A stretch of DNA of 64,000 nucleotides from Chionis minor (lineage: Eukaryota > Chordata > Aves > Charadriiformes > Chionididae). The notes beneath the pieces are model-generated. The model worked only from the letters and a program-made list of their open reading frames with translations. It did not search any database and was not told where the DNA came from. A program made the translations under genes and the position numbers. Shown in pieces: positions 11,928 through 25,300 of the stretch (within the stretch, counting starts at the first letter, position 1; each line of letters starts with the position of its first letter). The stretch is from the NCBI GenBank assembly GCA_013398295.1, contig VZSF01001903.1:1-64000 (forward strand), written 5' to 3'.

Positions 11928-12384
11928 CATAGAATCATGGAATGGTTCAGGTTGGAAGTGAACTTAAAGATCATCTAGTTCCCACCCCCCTGCCCGGGGC
12001 AGGGACACCTCCCACTAGACCAGGTTGCTCCAAGCCTCATCCAGCCTGGCCTTGAACATCTCCAGGGATTGGGCACCCCCAGCCAGGGGCTCACCACCCT
12101 CACAGCCAACAATTTCTTCCCAATATCTCATCTAAATCTCCCCTCTGCCAGTTTGAATCCGTCACCCCTTGTCTTATCACCACACGCCCTTGTAAAAAGT
12201 CGCTCTTCAGCTTTCCTGGAGCCCCTTTCAGATACTGGAAGGGGCTCTAAGGTCTCCCTGGAGCCTTCTCTTCCCCAGGCTGAACCCCCCCAACTCTCCC
12301 AGCCTGTCCTCATAGCAGAGGGGCTCCAGCCCTCTGATCATCTTTGTGGCCTCCTCTGGCCCCGCTCCAACGGGTCCTTCTGCT
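11928..12384 (-). mobile_element. CR1 LINE 3' fragment, minus orientation
   Basis: Starts with the CR1 terminal repeat in reverse (CATAGAATCATGGAATGG), then GTTGGAAGTGAACTTAAAG and CACTAGACCAGGTTGCTCC, and runs back through the ORF2 C-terminus, ending near CGGGTCCTTCTGCTG. It is 5'-truncated, as is usual for CR1. Confidence 0.92.
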
Positions 12385-14240
12385 GTTTTCTTTGAACACA
12401 GAGAGATTTGTAGCCTCCGTGCCACCCTGCAGCAAGGAGTCCTGCAGTTTACCCATGAGGTTCAAAGTCTGGGACCCACAAAGAGTGTTCAGCAGCTGGA
12501 AGGAGGAGACGAGGTGCAGCCTGGGGACTGTAGCACAGGTAACTTCTGGGATGTCACACTCGAAACAGGGGGCGGTGGTCCCGGTAAAGCTCTGAGGTTT
12601 GATTTTTGGGTGCCTGGGTTTGCTGGGGCCACTGAAGCAGCAACAGGCGACAAAGACAGTGAGGGGAGTTGGGCAGTCAGGTAGAAAACTGTCACTTCGT
12701 CTCGCTAAAGCAGAAAGGGTTGTTAATGAGAGCAGAGCTCTGTAATCCCCCAGCAATGCTCAGCACGCTGCCCTGACATTCCACAGGCCAGACTCCAAAC
12801 TCTTTTCCTTTGTCTGAATGGGTTGGTTTGCGTAAGGCCCGGTCCCAGGGAAGGAAAGGAGTGCTGACCATTCTGAGGATTCTTTTCTGAGGTCTAACTC
12901 CCTGGCATTAAATGCTTTGATCCTAGACGATCCTCTGTTACGTGTAATTTAATCGTCCTATGGATCCTGCCAGCTGCTGTCTGGTCACCTGAGTTTACGT
13001 CCATTTATTCTTCTTCCACCTCTTTTTTTTTTTAATTCTTCTTTTCCTCCCCTCCCAAGAGCCTGTGACCTGGTTGCTTATGGCTTTCTGCAACTGCTTT
13101 CCCAAGAGAGTCATGTGGGAGCTAGCTGGACACGTAATAACCAGGAAGCAGGTGACAGGCATGAAGCCTGCAGGAGGAAGGGCAGATGGGAGGCAGGAAG
13201 AAAGAGGAAAGCTCTTCCCTGCCCGGGCCAGTGTCCCTCTGGGGAGTTTTGACAGGTCACAGAGAAAAAGAAGTCAAACGGGTCCAGCACATGCTGCGAT
13301 CCTGAGCTGTTCCCACTCTCCTGCTGGAAGAGATGGCGGCCTTCCCGTGTCTGATGGAAAGAGAAACCAGCGCATCTGTGGTGCCGAGCCTTCGTGTCAC
13401 CAGGCGGGCTCTGAATTTGGAGCCAAGGACAGTGCAGAACTGCAGACACTTACCTTCTGCGTCATTTGGCCCCGGGGTTGGCTAGCGGGGGCCAAAATAG
13501 GAAGGAGGAGCAGAAGACAGACCACTTCTTAGATGTCTCTCCCTTCCTGGCGAGACGAATAGCACTGCTGGAAGTACTTGAATGCGACAAGGTCAACTTA
13601 ATATTTTTATATTCGTTTACTTTCCTGAGCAGCTTCCACTTAATCTTATGTACCTGTCCAGCTTGTAAGAGATTCTGCTGGCGTTTTTCCCAGCAGCGGT
13701 TTGAAGTGGCTTCTTGAGGACCAGGTAACTTGCTTTGGTTTCCCAGGGGAAAAATTGTGGGCTGAAATTCCAACCCATGTTATGGCGGTGGGTGGGAGAA
13801 CAGATTGTGGAGAGTGAACCTTAATTTGTGTGTTACCAGGAGGACTTGTGGGTTTAGTGGAGCTGATAAAGGGGGCGTATAAGCTTGTGTATGGGGTGGT
13901 GGGTGCCGGACCCTTCTTGGGACCCTTCAAAGCCGGTGGGAGATGCGGGAATCGGTACTGCTGACGCGTAGCCATTCCTGCAGGAGAGCGTGGGGGCTGC
14001 TCTGCAGCCCATGGTGATGCCGCCCTGAAACCCGGGCCCTGCTAGGAAGCAGAGGGGCACAGCGGTCATGAAAAGAAACACCCGAGAGTTTCAGGTGAGC
14101 AGAACGCAGTCTGGCCCGCTGCATCCTCGTAGGAAGATGGAGCTGACGTGCTGTGCAGCACTGATGTGTCAATACGCAGCTCTGGCGGTGGGAGCGTGGC
14201 GGATCAATCTCAACAAAGCAGCATATTTCTGTTCTTTTTT

Positions 14241-14260
14241 GTTTGTTTGTTTGTTTGTTT
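14241..14260 (+). repeat. (GTTT)5 microsatellite
   Basis: Five tandem GTTT units after a short T run; likely length-variable and not associated with any gene feature. Confidence 0.85.
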
Positions 14261-17200
14261 TGGTTTTAACTTTGTTTTAATTGGGTGTCGGACTCTGCGT
14301 TGGGTTTTATTTACTCTGCCTATCGTCATTGACACATCTGTCAGAGGGGCACGCATGCTCTTGGCAGTCTGTGTCACCAATGTGCATCTGTTTTACCTCC
14401 TTCCTTGCTCTGTCAGTTGAGTTCTCGCTAAATCACTATTGACAGTGCCACTTGTTGATGTGACAAGCGTTCCGGTGAAATTCATTTGCCAAACAGATGG
14501 ATGTTTGCAATGGAAAAGGGTGAGGTGTGGTTTCGGGGTCATGTAGATAAGCTGAGTTTGTTTGTGGCTGGTCCTCGGGCGGGACCTCTGCAAGCTACTG
14601 GGATTAGTGGATGGTGTCCTGAAGCTCTGGTCTGGAAGGTCCTGCCTGGGGTGAGCCCCAGGGGTTTCCTCGGCAGCAGAGGGGAAAGCACTGAAGAAGG
14701 GGAGTCCCAGCTCGGGGTTTTGTGCTGCTCTCCAAGGAGGTGAGTGCGAGACGGCTCTGGCACAGGCAAGTCAAAGGAGTTGATCTACTAGAAAAAGATG
14801 TCCTGGGGAACGTGGTTCCTTCTCCCTGATTCATTTTTGAAGCCCTGGGGGTGGCATTGAGCATGTGGGGGCTTCTGACCCCTTGGGTGACCCTTCTTGG
14901 GGCAGTAGATTTACTGGGCTGTCCTTCAGCATCATGGCAGGACTGGGAGAAGGAGGTATACCCAACTGGTCAGCCACTGCCAGACTCAATCCAGTTTAAA
15001 AAGCTGGTGGAGATGAGCTTGCGTGAAAACAACATGCTTGGAGAGGCTGAAGGGTGGACAGCCAGGGCCGTGGCTTTTGGAGGGGACAGTTGAGGTTGTG
15101 GTAGCCGTCTGTGAGGAATGGGAGCTGGGGAGAGGATTAGTGTGTCGAAAGCGGAATGCAGCAGTTTGCTGATAAATGATCCGCTTTGCTTCCCTCCCAC
15201 CTCACTTTGTCAGCTGAGGAATGAAAGACCTGTCAGTCAGTGCCAAAGGAAACAGTGAGTGGAATTTCACCTAGTTTTTTTTTTCCCCCCTTCCCAAAGT
15301 CCATGCATATAAGCCTACTCGCTCCCAAAGGCAAAACGCAAGGGGTAAGAAATAGAAGCTCTGTTCTTCCAAAACTCTATAAATGGATGTTTGTACTTGT
15401 GTTGCAGCCTCGTGCGACATCACCCTGCGGCAGGATCCCTGCGCAGCCAGGGTGTAACCGAGGACTTTCCATGCTCTATGCAAAAAATATGCCATCTCCC
15501 CTTCTCAGTCTCACCTTGGGAGGGACTGTGGTGGCGACACACACATACCTGTGGCATGATGCACCCGCTGAACATCCACAGCCCTTTTTGTTCTAAAAAG
15601 GTCCCTCTTTGTACTGTTCTGAAGCTGCCACGGCTGATAACAGCCAGAGATCAAGATGCTTGTCAGGTTTCTGGAAGAGATGACACAACAGAGAAAAGGT
15701 CTTGCCTGGCTTTTGCCAGGGATAAGAATGTTTGTGTTGTTTTGGGTTTGGGGTAGTTTTTTTTTGTGGGTTGTTTTTTGTTTTGTTTATTTAATATTTT
15801 TTAATTTTTATTTTTTTTCCATGGAAGATTTACCTGTGTTCAAAGCCATCACGCCTACTGGTTGTTTCCCAGGGTCACGTTCCTAGGGTTACTGGAAGTT
15901 AATGTGTTCTCGTGAACAGTGTTCTAACATACCTGCTCTTCTCCAGTGAAAAGATACCAGCTGGAATGGGAGGTTTCATAATAGTTAGACTGCCTGGGCC
16001 ACAAATACTCAAACAGTCTCTCTCCTCTGCAGTGGTGAATAAAACTGTTCCTCTTAAGGAAAATCTGTGCTTTTTTTTAAAAAATTTTTTTTTACAAGAT
16101 AGTCAGGGGGAAGCTGCCTTCTGATCCGTGTTGGAACTGAGTAGCATGATCTGGAAAAAAACCTGCACATAATTTGAGCTGTGGAAGTTTTGATACTTGA
16201 GTGAAGCAGACGGAAACCTTTGCAGGAGGGGGCTGAGCTGGGTTTCGTGCCTGGAATCCGATCACTTGTGTACTCATTCCTTGTCGGATATTGGAGGATG
16301 TGGCATGTAGCCGAGCAGGTCCTGAGCAAGCTTTCTTAACAGAAGCACCTGCCTTGCTTTGGCACGGGGGTGTGTGCACATAAAGCCCAGCAGGTTTCCA
16401 GCTGTATTCAGGGCACCTGTTTTTGTGTTCAGCACCCCCTGTCCACCTGGTAGAGGCTTGGACCGACCTTGAACTCAGCTCTGCGCTCCTGCCAAGCGTG
16501 CAAGCTGGGCTGCTCCTCCATCCGACGGGTCCGGCATCGCTCCGTGCTGCTTTGGACGGGACAGCCCCGGTGCGTGGGGCGCTCGTGGTGGTAAGGTTAT
16601 CTTCCCCATCGCGCAGTGTGCGCGCGCCGCTCCCGTGACCCTCCAGATCTTGCCCGTGTTGCTGAAGTCGCTTTCCCAATGTCATCCCGTGCAACGATCG
16701 GATGTTTCTGCATCCGTGTGTGGGAGTCAGGCTCAAGCCCTGGCTGATCAGTCACGCTGCTGCCCTCGAGGAACTTGCGGAGAGGAGAAAGGGTGCGAGG
16801 GGGAGCTGTAGCTTCTGGAAGGGAGCAAAGGCGTTTGGGTGCAAGCTCGGTTTTAATGAGGACTGTTTGTTTGAAGAGTTGTAACCAGCATTTTGGGTGG
16901 AAAGGTCCTGTACACTTGCCTGTTCTACCACTGCCGCTTTTTTTTTTTTTTTTTTTTCCTCTGCTGCAGGCTTCTTTGGTGGTGAGCTGGCACGCAGAGA
17001 TCTCACGCAGCTTTGTATTTAATTGATACACAGCAAGCTGCCTGCTGAGTCTCTTGCTTTAGCAAAAGCACAACATGCTACAGCATCGCTCTGAACCCAG
17101 GACCTCCAGACACTCGTGTTGACAGGGTGGCTCAGCTCCTGCTCTAGGAGATGGAGTGGCAGCCTGTGCTGAGGTAGCAAGAGCCAGAGCTCGACGCTTC

Positions 17201-19126
17201 CAAAGTCTTGGGGGAGTTTGAAGCTGAATTTTTGTATGCAGGAGAATTGTATTTAGCTGTAGGTGGAAAAAAAACCCCAACCCTAAAAGCTAACGATGCA
17301 GAGTCCCCAGCTGTGTTAGTTAGGGGCAAGAAAAGGGGAAAAGCAAAGGATTTACTGTGCTAATAAGGCAGAAACTCTCCTCGTTTATCTCTGCTCAGAA
17401 CCCTTCTGTGTTTCCAGTTGGCAACTTTGTCAAGAGTGGGAGTTGAAAGCCAGTTTCCCAGCCCACCAGCTGCATCGTGTCATAAAAGGCGAAGCGGATA
17501 ATAGCGTGTGCAGCTCTCAGTGTTGCCCAAATTTGAGGTGAGTGCAAAATGCTCAGTCCCTGTGTTTATTAAGGAACCAGCATGAGTCGTGTGGCTTAGG
17601 CTGTTGATTTACAAATGCCGTTTCTTTTTCGCTCCTGATTGTGTGAAAGAGCCTTAATGAATTAGATGTTTTTCGGGAAGCCTTCTCCGCCAGAAAACAA
17701 GTGGTAACAGGGTTTAACTCCTCCAGGAGCAGTGGGGCAGGTAGAGAAATACGCCTGCCTCCGGGGGGGCGGAATGGGGGGAGTTGTTTCGGGCTGAGAA
17801 TGGTTCAAGGTTGGGAATCACCATGTCCAAAAGTGAAAAAACCAGAATGATCTATATGTTATCATACTGTAATTACCCGAGCAGATATTTGGTCAAAGAG
17901 AAAGATGAAACCTCATGCTTAGCGTTGGTGGGAAATTCCTGTGGGTCCTGAAAATTCACCATTAGCCAGCTCATTAATTTTTTTTTTTTTTTGTTTCCTC
18001 CAAAATGCCCCCCCACTGCCTTGCCCTGCCCCTGTTCATCTCCTTCAGGAGCAGAGCAGTCCCGGGTCTAGCTTCAATACCAACTTTAAAGAGCGCAGCT
18101 GCGTCTCTCATTCTTGCGAGTTCCCCGTGGGGCTCTCCTATTCTGGTCACGTCCGACCTCGCTTTCCTTGCACGTAATGCCCTGCTCTTCTCATTAACAA
18201 ACCTCACAGCGCTTCACAAAGACCGGCAGCCTTTCCTGGCCCTCCCGATGGGGAATCGGGAGGATGGAGAGGTTTGGTAAAGCAAAGTGACTTTCCGAAG
18301 GTTGTGGCAGGCCCAGCCCCTGAGGGGGTGTGCTCAGCATCCCACCATTAGCATCACAAAAGTTAGGGCAGGATCTTAGGGGTGGGGAGTATTTCTTCAC
18401 CCCGGCTTCCCAGTGGATTTTCCAGATGCGCTCCGAGATGGCACTCGCTCCCACACTCCCACCCACGCCATGTGTGACACAGGATAAGGGACACCGCTGA
18501 GTCGTCGTCGTGTCTCTGGTGTTTGACTCGTCGTCTTCCTGGCTTGTAAGGCAGAATGAATTTTTGGGAAGTGATCTGTTTTGTCTAGGGAGTAACCCTT
18601 TAGCGGGAAGAGCGCTGGCACACAAGGTAGGCTGCAGCCTTGCTGCATCCTTTCGATGGCAGCGTGGGGTTTTCTGTTAGCGAGCTGCTCCTGCTGCCTC
18701 GTTATCCGAGCGCCGCTTTTTGCCCTCGATGCAACCCTCTGTTCAAGCAACCAGAAGGGGCGTCTTTTGTTATCGGTCTCTGCACCCTTGGTCTGCTCTC
18801 GCCTCTTGTGCGTTCTTCCTCATGCATATTTTCATTCTGGTTTCGTTCGTGCCAACCTTAGTATTCCTCTTGTGAGCGTATCTTGTGATAAGTTGATTGC
18901 GAGCCTTGGGTCTGCTGCAGCTTTTCTCAAGAGCCTGACGGTGAACAAAGCCATCAGGCTCCCACCTTCCCCTTACAGAAGGAGTTGGGGGGGGGGAAAG
19001 GGGGGGGAAAAAATGGGCCAAAACTCCCGGCAAAGCCTACAGGTACCAGATGAGAAGAGTCGCTTTTGACTTTCATTGTAAGGCATTGTAGGAAGTTAAA
19101 TTATAGTCCCACCCTCTGTTCCACTC

Positions 19127-19150
19127 ATTGGCTGCCCTCTTTTGTATAAG
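19127..19150 (+). promoter_or_regulatory. SEMA7A: SEMA7A candidate core promoter (inverted CCAAT and TATA-like)
   Basis: ATTGG (an inverted CCAAT box) at 19127-19131 and TATAAG at 19145-19150 lie 85 and 67 bp upstream of the SEMA7A ATG. A TATA element there predicts initiation near 19175-19180 and a 5' UTR of only 30-40 nt in the same exon. The spacing between the two boxes is tighter than usual, so only the TATA-like box may matter. Confidence 0.45.
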
Positions 19151-19211
19151 ACAGGCAACGCAGCTGTCAGCCTCACAGGCTCATCCTCGCTGCTGGCGGA
19201 ATTAAGTAGAA

Positions 19212-19323
19212 ATGGGCGGGAGGCCACCCGTCGCCCTCTTCGTGGCCCTGTGGGCCAGCCAGCTGGGCATGTGGGCAGCGGGGCGCTCCAAGGTGAACCC
19301 CAGGATCATCACGGCTCCCCAAG
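19212..19323 (+). CDS. SEMA7A: SEMA7A exon 1, signal peptide (residues 1-37)
   Basis: Begins [19 protein letters not shown], a compact signal sequence with probable cleavage near the WAAG segment. Donor GTAAGT, phase 1. The leader is much shorter and less proline-rich than the human one. Confidence 0.9.
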
Positions 19324-22300
19324 GTAAGTGCCGGGCTTGGCGGTGGGTGGCTGCAACCTTGAGAATGCAGCAGCAGCAGCAGCGTCTGCAGCTGACAGCT
19401 ACTCCCTGCGCCGTGTATTTTCTACCTATGTCTTGTCTTTTGGGAAGAGTTGGTCCATTTTTTTTCTTTCTTTTGTCTCTTCGGGGAGACTTTTGGCTGT
19501 CGTTAAAATGAGCTAAAGGGCCTGTCGTCTCAGGAAGGGGCTTCTGGCTTGCTTGATTGCTTTTAGGTGAATTTTTAGATCCCTGTTCTTGCCAAGTCCT
19601 GTCTTTTATGTATTCCAAATCCATTTTTCTACAAGCTGGGTATATTAAACCCTTCAAAAAGCCCTGAAACAGGCACAGTAACCTTTTCCCCTAACTTGCA
19701 GGGGGAAATAGAGAAGCGTATTTGCAGAATACAGCTAATTTTCTTACTCATCTGATACCCTTACGCTGTTAGCTGCAAATGAGTTCTCTGAGTAAATATT
19801 TGCAGAAGACCTCCCAGAAAATACATACATCTGAAATGACACACAAGGACTTATAATCAGATCCCTTCTTAGCAGAAACTGAACAAAGAAATGTTTTCAA
19901 AGAGCAAGCTTAGAGCACAGCCCAAGCTTCGCGTGTTGCAAAGAGCGAAACTAACGTTTGCTGGTTTTATCGTGCGTCTTCCAAGCTTTTTGATTTAACA
20001 CCCTCCAGGGAGGCTTTAACAAAAGACCCCGTCTTGTCCCTGGCGGTTCTGGTGTGTGGCTGAGCCGGCGGGTTCAGCCGAGCTGCGGATCTCGTGCTGC
20101 TCTGCAGTACAACAGCTCCTCTGTCTTTCCTATTCGCCGACAACTTCAGAGGACGAGAATTTCCCGTGGTTTATTCTGCGCCATCTGTTATTCTTCTGCC
20201 GTTATTTATTATTATGCCCTTCTCCTTCAGGCTCCCATCCCTGCCGGTGGATGAAGGGCCGGGAGCAGAGGGAAGGGGGCCGGTGGGTGCATGGCGCGGA
20301 GGTGGCCTCTGCCTGCCACCTCTGTGGCACAAAGGGGAGAGACACCGGCAGGGAGGGCAGCCAAAGGTTGCCGCTGCTATTGCGTCGTTTGTTTTATTCA
20401 CTGGGAAATGAAGCAGCTTAGGAAACGGGATGCAAGAGGCGGGGGGAAAAGGCACGGAGCCTGAGACCGAACAGAGGATGCGGGGTTGCATATTTCTCCG
20501 TAGGGGGCGGGGGGGGGGTAGAAGCTGAATTACAGGGGTTCGGTGTGTTTGGAAATGCCTGTCCTGGAGTAAAACTGTGCGGAGGGGGAAGAGCAAGCTG
20601 GGGTGGTTGGTGTCCACCTGTCCCTGTGGGCTGTGCTTGGCATGCACACGCAGTACGGTCCATTTGGCCTTTCCCTGCATCTCCGTCAGACGGTGGCTTT
20701 CCCGGCATTGAACACAGCATGGATCTGTCACTGAGAAACACCAAAGCCAATTAGCGTTAGGACACTTCCCTGTAAGGGGATCAGCTTGTACTTATCTCTG
20801 GTTCTCTTTTGTTTTTTCTTTTTTTTTTTTTGAGAGCTTAGCTGGGACACAGGCGGAGAGGGATTTCGGCTGGGGAGGTATCAGGGGTAGCTGTGTGGAA
20901 CACTCATTAAGAGTCCCTCATTAAGAGTCACTCATTCGTCCTATTTAACAAACTGCATTTAGCTCGGCGTAACCTCTGCCCTCTCGGAAGTGGGTCTGTG
21001 GGTGTGGAGGAAGGTGGAGAGGAGGCTCTGGAGGAGGGAGAAGAAATGGGACAGGGACGAAAGGGATGTGGTGGGTGGCAGGGAGCCCTCTAACTTCCCC
21101 CAAGGCTCCGGGCACAGGGAAAGGCAAGCACAGCATCTTTAGCCAAACCTGTGGGTCAGCACGCTGCTGCTGTTCGTGTCCCCACAGAGACACTCGCCCT
21201 CCCTGGCCGTGGCAGGGACGGTGCGGCGGGTCTCGCTCGGCGGCTCCAGCCCCGCTCCTGGAGGCTGGGAACAGGATGGAAAAGAGCAGCGGTGCAGGAC
21301 CCTTGTGCCGGAGCTGGGCCTGCTGCGCTACGTTTGCTGTGGTGCAGCACTGGCCTCAGGCCTGGGCTCTGCAGGAGCTGGCAACTCTTCCACATAATTA
21401 AATTTTTTACATGCCACAACCCATCACTAGCACCAGGTATGGCAGCTTCAGTAAAGACCCCTAGAGGCGTTCCAGCCCTGCAGGCAAAGGGAGATATTCC
21501 CGGAGCCCAGGTCTCTCCAGGAGGGAAGAGTACGTGTGTGGGATCCGTCCCTGGGCTGCGGCGCTGGGGGAGAAGAGGAAATTGTTGCTGGGCAAAGCTG
21601 CAGCCGCCCGTCTATCTCTCAGCCTTGCTCCCCTCGCCAGCCCACTGGAGAGAGCCCTGGCCCCGCTGCAAACAGCCTGAACTACTCCGCTGGTTCGCCC
21701 CGTGGTCCCGTTTCGTAGCAGGAAGCAGGCGAAGGGGACGTCGCGTGGTGGGAAAAAACTGCAGCTGGGCTTCGGTGGCACGATCCCCACCTCAGATGTG
21801 AAGACAAAGAATCCAAGTTTGGCCTGTCTCGGTGCTCAGAGCTTCTTGGGTTTAAGGGATTTCGCAGTCCCGGGGACTTGGACCTGCCATGGTGGGTGGC
21901 CGGAGCACCATGCTCTGCGGATCCTCCTGTCTCTGCGTGTATAAAACGAGCCCCCGAGGCACCGGCCAGGGATGCTTGTTCTGCCTGTATTTTGCCTCCC
22001 TGATGCCGCAGTGCAGGAGGGGGCAAGGAAGGGGCACGGTTTTCCCCAACGCCAGCCCCAGTTTCAACGCGTGCTTGGGAGCGCTTGCTGCTGAAGGCGG
22101 GGTGGCGGGTGCCTGGAGCCCTCCCAGCAGCCGGCACAGGTGGCTGGTCTCGGGTCCGGCTGGGTGAGCGGTTATTTGAAAGCACGTCTGACGCTGCAGG
22201 ATTTCTTCCTCTTAGGGACGAGACACTCGGAGCAAAGCGCTGAGCTCAGCTCCAGGCCACTGCTCATATCTAAAGTGCTTAAGATCCTTTTTACCGACAA

Positions 22301-25300
22301 GGACCTTTCCCCCCTTCCCCTTTGCAGCTGACCCAGTGCACGAATGATTCAGGGTCTCTTTTGACGATTACCCTTCCTGGTGTTCTAACAAAGGAAGATT
22401 GTAAATGGCAAGTTCCCTATCTGTGGAGATTTGCAGAGTGGGAGTGAGTTCAGCCTTAGCAGCCTGGGCTGGTGCAGAAGCAAGCGCTTCAACCTTGCGC
22501 GCTGCATTCCTGCTTATCTTCCCTTTTTATTTCCATCCTCCCCTCCGACTCTGTATATTTTTCTAACTAAACACTGACCAGCTGGGCTTTGCTTTGAAAA
22601 AGGTGCGTTTGCATCCCACATGCCGAGCTTTTGCTTGTCAGCAGAGATACTGTGTTTACTCTTCCGATCCATCTGCAGAGTCGGAGACTGCCGTGTCCCA
22701 GGGCTGGCCAGAGCTGTCCGGGTGACAGAGCGGGAGGGTGACATCCCAGGCTGGCTGTCTCATGACCGGAAAGTCACTGAGCATCAGCAGAATAGAGGAG
22801 CGCAGCGAGGACAACGAGGAGCCTGAGGGCTGGGGCAAGCTCCCATAGCCTGGGGCCTTGCTGCAGCATGGGAATAATTTTTAGCTGCTGCCATGCTCGA
22901 GGTGGCCTTGTCCCTGCCTACCCGCACGTGTGTAGATCTGAGCCATACTTACAGCCTCCCTGTGCTTGCTTGCTGCATTCACACCTCGGGGTAGGATGGG
23001 GTCTGACTGTTTAATTATCCCCTCTTTCTCATTAACAGATGAGGCTGGAGTGGACTGGTTCTGAGCTGGTGTGTAGCTCACAGGAGTTAAGCAGGTCCTG
23101 CAGGGGAAAAGAAAGATTATACGCTTGACCTTTGGCTATCTCGACTGGGTACTCTGGCTCTCACCCACACTGGGTCATGACGGGTCGAAATGGCAGTTCC
23201 TGGAAATCATCCGTGCTGCCGGTAGCAGCTCCTGGGCTTTGCCAAGCTCAGCTGCTTCTCCATGCCATGGGAAAACTGTGCTGGCAAGCACCTCCGAGTG
23301 CTGTAACAGCTCTTCTAGTTCTTCGTGCCCGCTGGTGCAACGGGGCTGCATTCAGCTGGCAAAGGAAGAGGAGGGCTGAGCAGAGGTGAGGCCGAACTCA
23401 TGCTGGTGGGGAGTGGTGGCAAAAAGGAGAGGTTGTGGCGCTAACACCAGCTTTTACTCCTCGGTGACAGTGGCACTGTTTTCCCAGGAGCCACGGCCCC
23501 ACGGGTGTGAAACATCTTTGTAGGACAGTTTCACATGAAGCTCTGGGAGCATCAGCATTTCCAGGAGAAAAGCTTCTCGCTTTCCCAGCAACGCTATTTT
23601 CTGCAGGCGGCTCGTTTTCACAGGGTGGGTGATGCTGGTATCATAAAATGTTGGTTGAAAATATTTTTTGCTCTGCACAGATTGAAAAAGAAAAACAAAC
23701 CAAACAAACCAAGCGAGTGAATCACAGCCATCTCCCATTACAAGAGCGTGACACAAAAACAACAGGCATGGGCGAACTAATAAAAAGTTGTGGCTGCTTC
23801 GTTTGAAATGCTCAGGGCTGGGAAAGACAGCCAGATGCAAATTGCTGACCCGCTGCCCAGCTCTGTGCCAGTCCTCGGGCTGAATCAGGGTCAGAAGTGC
23901 AGAAAATTGGCCTGGGAAGGTTTTCGGTAGTTGATGTAGTCCGGCTGGGTGCCTTAAAGCAGAACAAACTAAATCTAAGCCCCGAGTGCTTGAGTACAAA
24001 CTAAATCTAAGTACTGAGTACAAGATGCTTTTTAAAGAAGCTTGTATCCAGAAAAAGGGCTGGAAGGTGAGTTGGAGGGAGGAAATTGCTTGTTTTGCAG
24101 CCAGTCCTCTTCTTGTTGAGCTACATCCTATGGCGTGTGGCTATTCCTGGTTGCTCCAAGAATAGGACTCGTTCCTCCTGTCGGGCTCTCTTTTTCTTTT
24201 CAATCCCAGCTCCACCCGGTGTAGTAGGCTGTGTCTCACTGCATCCGGTGTCTGGTGTGTTGGAGAAATGCTTTATGAGTGCCACAGGAGCTGGATGCGG
24301 AAGCATCTCCTCCTGTCTCTACTAATTTCAGAGCCACTTAAGTCTGGAGCAACACGCTTTGTATAATAAACCTAATATTGCCCTTAATGACAGCTCTGCT
24401 TCTCTAGCGCTATAAATATTCAGGCCCCAGTTTGAACCCGGTTAACTGGTGTCATCATCCTCCTGCCGCGATAGCTCCACCTGTAATTACCCACTTGGGT
24501 TAAATTATTTCTCCTGTATCGGGCACGTGTGTAACTGGGAGGGAGAGGGCATTGCAAGTTTAAGGAGCTGTCGGAGTTTCCTTGGGGAATGTGTAGACTG
24601 TCCCAGCCAGACGCTTTCCCTTGAGCTGCTCACAACAACCATGGCCGTGGCTTTGCTCTTATCCTGGACAATACGAGTTTCGGAAAGTCTGATCTGAGCG
24701 TCTGGTTTCAAATGACTGTCTGTAACGCGGTGGTTTGGCTTTCCAAGTCTGAGTAATGCGGCACTGCAGCCAAGGATGGATGTGAGAATAATGGATATTG
24801 TGTGTTCCTGCTGGTGTGGGGGTCAAGCAGGCAGAGAAAGGGGATGCTAGGAAGGTCTGCGTGGCCTTCCCCGGCCCAAACCCAGAAGGCTGCAGGGCTG
24901 AGACCTAGCTGATACTCGTTACAGAGGTGGGATGCCTACAGCAGCAGGTAGGAGGGCTGCGAAGAGCGTGACGGGGCTCTTCCCCGTTCAGCGAGAAAGT
25001 CCCCTTGCTGCATGCATCATCTCATCCCTTTTCTGTAGGGAACTGAAATTTCGTCCTCGCTCCGGCGCCACAGATCTTTCTTCCCACCTTTCAACCTCTG
25101 CAGAGGCTGGAGGCTCCAGGGGGTGGTGACTGCACAGGTCCCCTTAATCTGTGTCCACCTCCTGGCGAGCCATCCCTGGGCTGGGAGAAGAGCACTTGTG
25201 CTGGAGAAGGGTTTCCCAGCTGCCCTGCCCTAACCAGCAGCAGGGAGGTAGGAGATGGCTGCCAATTAAGCTAAAAGGTAAAGCGGCTGTTTTGCTGGTG

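Larger units (their letters stand above)
6931..19126. other. UBL7-SEMA7A intergenic region
   Basis: About 12 kb with no open chain of exons that I can support. It holds one minus-strand CR1 (11928-12384), one copy of an unnamed dispersed repeat (about 8700-8870), a (GTTT)5 run at 14241-14260, several T-rich runs (near 11596, 13022, 15768, 16074, 16938 and 17978) and scattered AATAAA hexamers (for example 10214, 11110 and 11625) without a matching gene. A noncoding RNA cannot be excluded, but nothing here demonstrates one. Confidence 0.6.

Noticed and set aside
16070..16094. T8-A6-T9 run as a possible cruciform or regulatory site
   Set aside because: Short A/T homopolymers of this kind are frequent across the intergenic region and nothing links this one to a gene.
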